NCBI GenBank assembly: GCA_002774465.1
Contig: PEYH01000046.1
Coordinates: 1 to 19,657 of the forward strand
Source of the DNA: Parcubacteria group bacterium CG08_land_8_20_14_0_20_43_9
Lineage (GTDB): Bacteria; Patescibacteriota; Minisyncoccia; Minisyncoccales; PEYH01
Direction of reading: 5' to 3'
Length of the DNA: 19,657 nucleotides
Positions 14,335 to 19,657 of the stretch are shown here, piece by piece (position 1 is the first letter of the stretch; each line of letters begins with the position of its first letter). The translations under genes were made by a program, and so were the position numbers. The notes beneath the pieces were generated by a model. The model was not told the DNA's origin. It did not search any database and saw only the letters and a program-made list of their open reading frames with translations.

Positions 14335-15297
14335 TTGATAGTGATGGTCAAGGGGGCTGATTGGCTTTTGAAAAGCGCGGAAAAAATAGGTCTATCTCTC
14401 GGGATCCCTCCTTTTATTATCGGAGTGACAATTATTGGCATAGGCACTTCTTTTCCGGAATTGATATCTTCAATAGCGGCGGTTTTCAAGGGAGTGACGG
14501 AAATAGTTCCAGCCAATGCCATTGGCTCTAATATCGCCAACATTCTTTTAATAGTCGGAATTTCCGCGGTTATCGGCAGGCGACTCGTTGTCACTAAAAG
14601 TTTGATTGATCTGGACCTCCCTCTTTTGGCCATTTCCACGGCTCTTTTCTTGGGCGCTGCCTGGGATCAAAAGATTACATTGATAGAATCGTTGTTTTTA
14701 ATGTTTTCTTATGGCATTTATCTCTTATATACATTTTTGCATAAAGACGAAAGAGCGGATGAAATTTATGAGGTGCTTCCCGCAAGGCCGGATAGAAGAA
14801 AATTGCGCGTTGATAAATTAGGGGAGAGAACTCAAGCCAAGAGGCCGAAGATAGGAGCGGTAGATTTTATTTTATTGGCAGTAGGGATTGTAGGCCTGGC
14901 GTTCGGCGCCAAATATCTCATTGATTCCGTGGTAAAATTATCCGAATTATTGAAAATCGGAGCAGGCGTGATATCTTTGGCAGCCGTAGCGCTTGGAACT
15001 TCTCTGCCAGAACTTTTGGTTTCCGCTAAGGCGGCGTGGCAAAAAAAATCAGAGGTTGCGTTGGGAAATATTTTCGGGTCCAATGTCTTTAACATTTTAG
15101 TGGTAGTCGGGTTTCCCGGACTATTTAAAACCCTCCACTTGGATGCCCAAACATTTCATTTAGGGTTGCCGGTCTTGCTCGTCGCCACCTTCTTGTTTAT
15201 AATTTCGGGAATCTCTCGCAAAATCCATATCTGGGAAGGGGCAATGTATCTTATGGTGTACGCCTTTTTCATAGGAAAACTTTTCGGATTGTTTTAG
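14335..15297 (+). CDS. Calcium/sodium antiporter, CaCA family (YrbG-like)
   Basis: About 320 aa, polytopic membrane protein exchanging Na+ (or K+/H+) for Ca2+. Both inverted alpha repeats are complete: GTSFPELISS with NAIGSNIANILL in the first half, and GTSLPELLVS with GNIFGSNVFNILVVVG in the second. They are separated by a hydrophilic loop (EVLPARPDRRKLR to RPKIG). The start is a problem: from TTG 14335 or ATG 14344 the first membrane helix is cut, because hydrophobic sequence (VFWIIIFIVSLIV) continues in frame upstream to a stop at 14296 without an ATG. ATG 14300 lies one base out of frame. The coordinates given therefore mark a minimum. Confidence 0.9.
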   Translation: MIVMVKGADWLLKSAEKIGLSLGIPPFIIGVTIIGIGTSFPELISSIAAVFKGVTEIVPANAIGSNIANILLIVGISAVIGRRLVVTKSLIDLDLPLLAISTALFLGAAWDQKITLIESLFLMFSYGIYLLYTFLHKDERADEIYEVLPARPDRRKLRVDKLGERTQAKRPKIGAVDFILLAVGIVGLAFGAKYLIDSVVKLSELLKIGAGVISLAAVALGTSLPELLVSAKAAWQKKSEVALGNIFGSNVFNILVVVGFPGLFKTLHLDAQTFHLGLPVLLVATFLFIISGISRKIHIWEGAMYLMVYAFFIGKLFGLF

Positions 15298-15313
15298 GAC
15301 GTAAAATTTAAAA

Positions 15314-15350
15314 CAAAAACCTCTCTGTTTGCAAAGAGGTTTTTGTAATT
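15314..15350 (+). terminator. Bidirectional-type terminator after the antiporter gene
   Basis: CAAAAACCTCT (15314-15324) pairs with AGAGGTTTTTG (15335-15345) over 11 bp around a 10-nt loop, 17 nt after the stop. Confidence 0.85.
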
Positions 15351-15378
15351 TGACTTTTGTAAATCATTATGGCATTAT
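15350..15378 (+). promoter_or_regulatory. Candidate promoter of the 50-aa membrane protein
   Basis: TTGACT (15350-15355), 17-nt spacer, CATTAT (15373-15378), directly after a terminator and about 22 nt before a clear SD. Confidence 0.5.
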
Positions 15379-15399
15379 GTAAATATCTTGCAAATTGAT

Positions 15400-15405
15400 G
15401 GGAGG
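15400..15405 (+). promoter_or_regulatory. Strong Shine-Dalgarno site deciding the start at 15414
   Basis: GGGAGG ends 8 nt before ATG 15414 (good spacing) but only 2 nt before ATG 15408. It stands out because most genes in this window lack any SD. Confidence 0.65.
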
Positions 15406-15413
15406 CGATGAAA

Positions 15414-15566
15414 ATGCGATGGGGAGGATACAACGCAAGGGCGGCAGAGAGGGCGAAGGCGGTAGTTGTTTGTGTTTGCCTCTTCGCGGTGGCAGTGGCG
15501 GGGTTGTCGGCGCTGGCCGTTCTTCTACCCATTACCCGCTGGCGGGAGATTCCCATGCCTCGGTAG
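15414..15566 (+). CDS. Small single-pass membrane protein, GC-rich
   Basis: 50 aa from ATG 15414 (52 from ATG 15408). A basic N-terminus (MRWGGYNARAAERAK) is followed by a continuous hydrophobic segment (AVVVCVCLFAVAVAGLSALA and on to LLPI) and a short polar tail, RWREIPMPR. This predicts one membrane helix, probably N-in by the positive-inside rule. It has a candidate promoter, a clear SD and a 12-bp terminator of its own, so it is a self-contained unit. Codons are rich in GCG, GTG and GGG, unlike the A/T-ending codons of its neighbours, suggesting a different origin. Function unknown; toxin-like or regulatory small membrane proteins are possibilities. Confidence 0.55.
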   Translation: MRWGGYNARAAERAKAVVVCVCLFAVAVAGLSALAVLLPITRWREIPMPR

Positions 15567-15590
15567 GGGCGTTTCCCGGAATACGGGGTC

Positions 15591-15632
15591 AGGCGGTCGG
15601 TTCTGTGAACCGACCGCCTCTTCATTTTTATT
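15591..15632 (+). terminator. Terminator of the small membrane protein gene
   Basis: AGGCGGTCGGTT (15591-15602) pairs perfectly over 12 bp with AACCGACCGCCT (15608-15619) around CTGTG, followed by a moderate T-run (CTTCATTTTTATT). Confidence 0.8.
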
Positions 15633-15650
15633 GAAAAAGCGGGAATTGAT

Positions 15651-15678
15651 TTGACATCTAAATAGTTCGCGGTGCATT
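15651..15678 (+). promoter_or_regulatory. Candidate promoter of the structured RNA
   Basis: Perfect TTGACA (15651-15656); at 16-17 nt the -10 is weak (TGCATT 15673-15678). Start would be near 15681-15685, the GGGGG run. Confidence 0.45.
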
Positions 15679-15680
15679 CT

Positions 15681-15861
15681 GGGGGCCCGCTGACTTCGAC
15701 AACCCGGCTCATCGGAAGCTCCTAATCGAGGGGCGCAATGCCCTGAAGCGATTGGGAGTATTCCAGGACCCACGGGACGTTTCCTCGGATAGGAGAGGCT
15801 GGTAAACCCCAAAATGCTTTCCGCCCCAGCTCTCCTTATTACAGCTCAAGCTGTTTTTTTT
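15681..15861 (+). ncRNA. Structured RNA of about 180 nt, 6S-RNA-like architecture
   Basis: A long arm forms from CCCG (15703-15706)/CGGG (15773-15776), GGAA (15714-15717)/TTCC (15761-15764), CTCCTAATCG (15719-15728)/CGATTGGGAG (15749-15758) and GGGGC (15730-15734)/GCCCT (15740-15744). Below it lies a large bubble: about 14 unpaired nt on the 5' side and, on the 3' side, a hairpin TTTCCT/AGGAGA (15780-15796). The base can close by GGGG (15681-15684) with CCCC (15807-15810) or with CCCC (15824-15827). An exclusive alternative pairs AGGAGA-g-GCTGG (15791-15802) with CCAGCTCTCCT (15826-15836). A closing stem, central bubble and long arm at this length match 6S RNA, but no diagnostic primary motif was recognised. 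It could also be a leuS leader. Confidence 0.55.
15841..15861 (+). terminator. Terminator of the structured RNA
   Basis: ACAGC (15841-15845) pairs with GCTGT (15850-15854) around TCAA, followed by eight T, 39 nt before leuS. Confidence 0.85.
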
Positions 15862-15862
15862 G

Positions 15863-15891
15863 TTGAAGAATGCTTGATTTTCGGTTAAGAT
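15863..15891 (+). promoter_or_regulatory. Candidate promoter of leuS
   Basis: TTGAAG (15863-15868), 17-nt spacer, TAAGAT (15886-15891), then only 8 nt to ATG 15900. The start would fall within a few bases of the ATG, giving a leaderless leuS mRNA. It lies directly after the terminator. Confidence 0.5.
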
Positions 15892-15899
15892 AAAAGAAT

Positions 15900-18323
15900 A
15901 TGCCTGATTATAATCCTCAAGAAATAGAAAAGAAATGGCAAAGAAAATGGGAAGAGGAAAAAATCTTTGAGGCCCCGGATTCTTCCAAAAAGCCGAAGTT
16001 TTTTGTTTTGGATATGTTCCCTTATCCTTCCGGGGACGGCTTGCATGTCGGCCATCCGCGGGGATATATCGGCACCGATGTCATCGCTCACTATATGAGA
16101 ATGAAGGGGTATAATGTTTTGCATCCTATGGGCTGGGATGCTTTCGGTTTGCCGGCAGAGAACTATGCCATTAAAACAGGAATCCGCCCCGCGATTTCCA
16201 CAGAAAAAAACATCAAAAGATTTAAGGAGCAGATGCAGATGCTCGGCCTTTCTTATGATTGGTCGCGGGAGATAAACACAACAGAGCCCGGCTATTATAA
16301 ATGGACTCAATGGATATTCCTGAAGCTTTTTGAAAGGGGGTTGGCTTACAGAAGGAAAATGCCCATTAACTGGTGCCCGAGCTGCAAGACCGGCTTAGCC
16401 AACGAAGAGGTGGTTGCCGGAAAATGCGAGCGCTGCGGAGCCGAAACAGGCAAAAAGGACATTGAGCAGTGGGTTTTAAAAATCACTGACTATGCGGAAA
16501 AACTGCTTAAGGGGTTAGGGGGGCTGGACTGGCCGGAAAAAATCAAGGAAATGCAGAGAAATTGGATTGGAAAATCCGAGGGCGCGGACATAATGTTCCA
16601 AATCCAAAATCCAAAATCCAAAGCCCAAAACCAGAAAACAAGAGATAATAATTTCATAAAAGTGTTCACTACCAGGCCGGATACCATTTTCGGAGCCACA
16701 TTTATGGTTCTGGCTCCTGAACACGAGCTGGTGGAGAAAATTGTTGCTCCGGAACAATTTGACGAGGTCAGAAAATATCAGGAAGAGACCAAGAACAAAT
16801 CAGACATTGACAGACAGCTTGGAAATAAAGAAAAAACAGGGGTCTTTACCGGCGCCTATGCTATAAACCCGGCCAATCAAAAAGAAATTCCTGTCTATAT
16901 CGCCGATTACGTCCTGCCGAATTACGGCTACGGAGCCATTATGGCAGTGCCGGCCCATGATGAAAGGGATTTCGCGTTTGCCAAGAAATATAATTTAGCG
17001 ATTGAGGAGGTAGAGTTAGATAAAACAGTTGAACAAGCGACAAAATGGTTGGAAAAGAAGGGATGCGCCAAGTCGGCGGTGAATTATAAATTAAGGGATT
17101 GGATTTTTTCCCGGCAAAGATATTGGGGCGAGCCAATTCCATTAGTGTTTTGTGAAAAATGCAGAAAGGAAATAGAAAAAGGGAATTACAAAAAAGGAGA
17201 GTTTAATAAGGGGGAATTACTAAATCCCGGATGGATTGCTCTGCCGGAAAAAGATTTGCCTCTGACTTTACCGGAGCTTGAAAAATACGAGCCAACCGGA
17301 ACGGGCGAATCGCCTTTGGCGCAGGAGAAACGGTGGACGGAAACAATTTGTCCGAAATGCGGCGGCCGGGCTTTGCGCGAAACCAACACAATGCCCCAAT
17401 GGGCCGGTTCCTGCTGGTACTTCCTCGCATATGTAATGCTCGGAGCACAAAATAAAAAAGCCAAAAGTAAAAAATTAAATTCAAAATTCAAAATTCAAAA
17501 TTCAAAATTAATAAAGCATTGGCTGCCAGTAGATTTTTATGTGGGCGGGGCAGAGCATGCGGTTTTACATCTTCTGTATTCCCGTTTTTGGATAAAGGCT
17601 TTATATGACGCGAAAATCATAGATTTTGATGAGCCGTTCAAAAAATTAAGAACAATCGGTTTGATTTTAGCGCCGGACGGCCAGAAAATGTCCAAATCCA
17701 GAGGCAATGTCATCAACCCCGATGATATTGTCAAGGAATACGGGGCCGACACCTTTAGGATTTATGAAATGTTTATGGGCCCTTTTGACCAGCCGATTGC
17801 CTGGGACCCGAAAGGTATTTCGGGAGCCAAGAGGTTTTTAGATAAAGTGTGGAGGATGGAGGTTTCCGGAACAGATAATTTATTGACAGATAAGATTGTT
17901 AAGAAAGTAACAGAAGATATAGAAGCGGGGAAATTCAATACTGCCGTAGCAGCGATGATGGAATTTGTTAATTCCGCCAGCAAAGGGATAGGCAAAAAGA
18001 ATTTAGAGATATTCTTGAGAATTTTAGCGCCTTTCGCCCCGCATGTTTCCGAAGAATTATGGCAAAAATTAGGCCATAGAAAATCTATTTTCTGCGAGAA
18101 ATGGCCGGCATACAATCAAAAACTCATCAAAGAGCAAGACCTTAGTTTAATTATTCAGATTAATGGTAAGGTTCGCGGAATAATCGTTGTGCCCGCGGGC
18201 CTGTCTGAAAATGAGGCAGTCAATTTAGCCACTGAGTCCGAGAGCGTCAAGAAATGGCTTAAAAATAAAAACATCCAAAAAACGATTTTTGTTAAAGACA
18301 GATTAATTAATTTTGTGGTTTAA
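15900..18323 (+). CDS. leuS: Leucine--tRNA ligase
   Basis: 807 aa class I synthetase charging tRNA-Leu, of bacterial type. HIGH motif HVGH at 49-52 in PYPSGDGLHVGHPRGY; zinc Cys at 159, 162, 176 and 179; editing domain with the Thr-rich FTTRPDTIFG (256-265) and GAIMAVPAHDERD; RDWIFSRQRYWGEPIP; a second zinc region (CEKC...CPKC); GGAEHAVLHLLY; KMSKS at 596-600; and a C-terminal IQINGKVRG domain. After AVPAHDERDFAFAKKYNLAIEEV the usual segment of about 25 residues holding the Asn-Ser/NSGxFxG motif is missing, and the chain goes straight to a WLEKKG-like helix. Two repeat-derived low-complexity loops occur at about 234-250 and 518-541. glmS starts one base after the stop. Confidence 0.97.
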   Translation: MPDYNPQEIEKKWQRKWEEEKIFEAPDSSKKPKFFVLDMFPYPSGDGLHVGHPRGYIGTDVIAHYMRMKGYNVLHPMGWDAFGLPAENYAIKTGIRPAISTEKNIKRFKEQMQMLGLSYDWSREINTTEPGYYKWTQWIFLKLFERGLAYRRKMPINWCPSCKTGLANEEVVAGKCERCGAETGKKDIEQWVLKITDYAEKLLKGLGGLDWPEKIKEMQRNWIGKSEGADIMFQIQNPKSKAQNQKTRDNNFIKVFTTRPDTIFGATFMVLAPEHELVEKIVAPEQFDEVRKYQEETKNKSDIDRQLGNKEKTGVFTGAYAINPANQKEIPVYIADYVLPNYGYGAIMAVPAHDERDFAFAKKYNLAIEEVELDKTVEQATKWLEKKGCAKSAVNYKLRDWIFSRQRYWGEPIPLVFCEKCRKEIEKGNYKKGEFNKGELLNPGWIALPEKDLPLTLPELEKYEPTGTGESPLAQEKRWTETICPKCGGRALRETNTMPQWAGSCWYFLAYVMLGAQNKKAKSKKLNSKFKIQNSKLIKHWLPVDFYVGGAEHAVLHLLYSRFWIKALYDAKIIDFDEPFKKLRTIGLILAPDGQKMSKSRGNVINPDDIVKEYGADTFRIYEMFMGPFDQPIAWDPKGISGAKRFLDKVWRMEVSGTDNLLTDKIVKKVTEDIEAGKFNTAVAAMMEFVNSASKGIGKKNLEIFLRILAPFAPHVSEELWQKLGHRKSIFCEKWPAYNQKLIKEQDLSLIIQINGKVRGIIVVPAGLSENEAVNLATESESVKKWLKNKNIQKTIFVKDRLINFVV
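16597..16645 (+). repeat. TCCAAAA 7-mer micro-repeat inside leuS
   Basis: Tandem TCCAAAA-like units with 7-nt period (16597-16622), degenerating into CCCAAAACCAGAAAA. Encodes an Ile/Gln/Asn/Lys/Ser loop just before the editing-domain Thr-rich strand. Confidence 0.75.
17480..17507 (+). repeat. TTCAAAA 7-mer tandem repeat (4 copies) inside leuS
   Basis: Four exact TTCAAAA units, embedded in a longer A-rich run from about 17448 to 17513. Encodes a Lys/Ser/Phe/Ile/Gln loop between GSCWYFLAYVML and HWLPVDFYVGGAEH. Confidence 0.85.
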
Positions 18324-18324
18324 T

Positions 18325-19657
18325 ATGTGCGGAATAATAGGTTATGTCGGCAAAAAGCAGGCCCTTCCCATAGTTATGGAGGGGCTTAAGCGCCTTGAAT
18401 ACAGGGGCTATGATTCAGCCGGGGTTGTTGTTTTAAATAAGGGAGCAGAAGTCGTGAAAACTAAAGGGGGAATAGAAGATTTGAGAGAGAAATTAACCGA
18501 TATCCAAGGGACTACTGCCATAGGCCATAATCGCTGGGCGACTCACGGAGAGCCGTCTGATATTAACGTCCATCCTCACTGGGATTGCAAAAAAGAAATA
18601 TTTGTTGTGCATAATGGCATTATTGAGAATTATAAGCAGTTAAAAGAGGGGCTAAAGGGCCATAAATTTATTTCGGATACAGATACGGAAGTCCTGCCTC
18701 ATTTGATTGAAGAAAATTACAAGGGCAATCTGGAAGAAGCCGTCCGCTTGGCCCTCAAAAAGGTTGTCGGGGCTTATGCCATTGCCGTAGTTTCTGAAAA
18801 AGAACCAGGTAAAATTGTCTTTGCCAGGCAATCCAGCCCTTTGCTGGTCGCTTTAGGCGAAGGAGAGAATTTTATTGCTTCTGATGCTCCGGCTATCTTA
18901 GGATACACAAAACAAGTTATTTATTTGAATGATGGAGAAATGGGAGTGATAACTGCTGATGATTTTCAAGTTTTTACTTTAGACAAGAGAGAGGTCGAGA
19001 AAAGTTCTCATGAGATAGAGTGGGACATAGAGCAAGCCGAGAAATCGGGTTACCCCCATTTTATGTTAAAAGAGATTTTTGAAGGTCCGGAAACAATTGA
19101 AAATGCGATAAGAGGCAGGATAATATTAAAAGACGGCATGGTCAAACTCGGAGGACTGGAGCCGGTAATGGATAAGTTAAAAGAAATAAACAGAATTGTT
19201 ATCGTTGCCATGGGGACCGCTTTCTTGGCCGGAAAAGTAGGCGAATACATGCTTGAAGAATATGCCGAGATCCCTGTTGAGATAGAAAACGCTTCAGAAT
19301 TCAGGTATAAGAAGTGGGTCATTGGCAAAGATGATGCTGTTTTGGCAATTTCCCAGTCAGGAGAAACCGCTGACACTCTTTTTGCGGTAAAAGAAGCGAA
19401 AAGAAAAGGCGTTTTTACTTTGGGCGTTGTTAATGTAGTCGGCTCAAGCCTTGCCAGAGAAGTTGAGGCGGGCGTTTATAACCACGCCGGCCCGGAGATA
19501 GCAGTGGCTTCCACCAAGGCCTTCATTTCCCAATTGGCCGTCTTGGCTCTCTTAACCGTGTTTTTAGGAAGGCAAAGGAATATGTCTTTAGTAACAGGCA
19601 AGAGAATCTTAGAGGAGTTAGAGAAATTGCCCGAGCTTTGTAGAAGGGTTTTAGAGA
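18325..19657 (+). CDS. glmS: Glutamine--fructose-6-phosphate aminotransferase (3' end outside window)
   Basis: Makes glucosamine-6-phosphate from fructose-6-phosphate and glutamine, the first step toward UDP-GlcNAc and peptidoglycan. 444 residues are visible of an expected 600 or so. The N-terminal glutaminase domain starts MCGIIGYVG, with Cys2 the nucleophile after Met removal; YRGYDSAG (26-33), GHNRWATHGEP (67-77) and VHNGIIENY (about 99-107) follow. The isomerase part starts around HFMLKEIFEGPE and includes the first SIS domain with SQSGET at 343-348, binding the sugar phosphate, and AGPEIAVASTKAF near the window end. ATG 18325 is one base after the leuS stop, so the two are probably co-transcribed. 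No glmS ribozyme is possible in that spacing. Confidence 0.96.
   Translation, partial: MCGIIGYVGKKQALPIVMEGLKRLEYRGYDSAGVVVLNKGAEVVKTKGGIEDLREKLTDIQGTTAIGHNRWATHGEPSDINVHPHWDCKKEIFVVHNGIIENYKQLKEGLKGHKFISDTDTEVLPHLIEENYKGNLEEAVRLALKKVVGAYAIAVVSEKEPGKIVFARQSSPLLVALGEGENFIASDAPAILGYTKQVIYLNDGEMGVITADDFQVFTLDKREVEKSSHEIEWDIEQAEKSGYPHFMLKEIFEGPETIENAIRGRIILKDGMVKLGGLEPVMDKLKEINRIVIVAMGTAFLAGKVGEYMLEEYAEIPVEIENASEFRYKKWVIGKDDAVLAISQSGETADTLFAVKEAKRKGVFTLGVVNVVGSSLAREVEAGVYNHAGPEIAVASTKAFISQLAVLALLTVFLGRQRNMSLVTGKRILEELEKLPELCRRVLE

Noticed and set aside
15395..15654. Longer frames (79 and 62 aa) overlapping the small membrane protein
   Set aside because: Both read through the 12-bp terminator; only the 15414 frame fits the SD and gives a clean membrane helix.
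15308..15812. Minus-strand frames over the RNA and small gene (134 and 95 aa)
   Set aside because: They cover terminators and RNA stems on a strand with no other genes and have no recognisable domains.
15681..15861. T-box riboswitch controlling leuS (a TGGTA word is present at 15801-15805 region)
   Set aside because: There is no specifier stem with a Leu codon loop and no AGGGTGGNACCGCG-type antiterminator, and leuS seems to have its own promoter after the terminator.
15681..15861. SRP RNA, tmRNA or RNase P RNA
   Set aside because: No GGAAG-AGCA SRP tip, no tmRNA tag frame or tRNA-like T-arm, and no GAGGAAAGTCC P4 core; also too short for the latter two.
1..19657. UGA recoding as in SR1/Gracilibacteria
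   Set aside because: metG, the PAP2 gene and others end in TGA at the expected length, and Trp is TGG at conserved sites.

Overview
The window looks like chromosomal DNA of a small-genome bacterium, most likely a Candidatus Patescibacteria (CPR) member of the Parcubacteria type. This is inferred from compact genes all on the plus strand, a histidine-phosphatase domain joined to isoleucyl-tRNA synthetase, short versions of RsmI and LeuRS, many A/T-rich micro-repeats inside and between genes, and few Shine-Dalgarno sites. TGA is used as a stop (for example metG and the PAP2 gene), so this is not the UGA-recoding SR1/Gracilibacteria code.

Layout: (1) 3-4059: 3' part of ileS, a small charged protein and a membrane-anchored Ig-like repeat protein, apparently one operon. 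(2) 4144-5525: glyS with its terminator. (3) 5526-5995: non-coding, with a minus-strand terminator, a REP-like array of nested repeats and another terminator. (4) 5996-7794: BaiN/YhiN-type flavoprotein and PAP2 phosphatase, overlapping by 1 nt. (5) 7795-8467: two short, independently promoted and terminated transcription units. Each starts with a 5-bp hairpin carrying the same 8-nt loop, then has a long stem, then a very small ORF (one basic, one acidic). (6) 8468-12966: M16 peptidase, AI-2E-family transporter, rsmI and metG in one tight operon. (7) 13024-15297: TatD nuclease, two small overlapping ORFs and a CaCA-family cation antiporter. (8) 15298-15899: a terminator, a GC-rich single-TM small protein with its own promoter, SD and terminator, and a structured RNA of about 180 nt with its own terminator. 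(9) 15900-19657: leuS and the 5' three quarters of glmS.

Most genes are housekeeping: four aminoacyl-tRNA synthetases (Ile, Gly, Met, Leu), 16S rRNA methylation, hexosamine synthesis, lipid phosphate hydrolysis and DNA quality control. The unusual content lies in the gaps. The strongest candidate for something undescribed is the paired leader RNA at 7834-8410: the loop GTTGGTCA is identical while the closing stem differs by compensatory changes. Next are the 6S-like RNA with mutually exclusive helices before leuS, the nested REP-like array after glyS, and the in-frame A/T micro-repeats shared by ileS, metG and leuS. All family assignments come from reading motifs by eye; no database or folding program was run.
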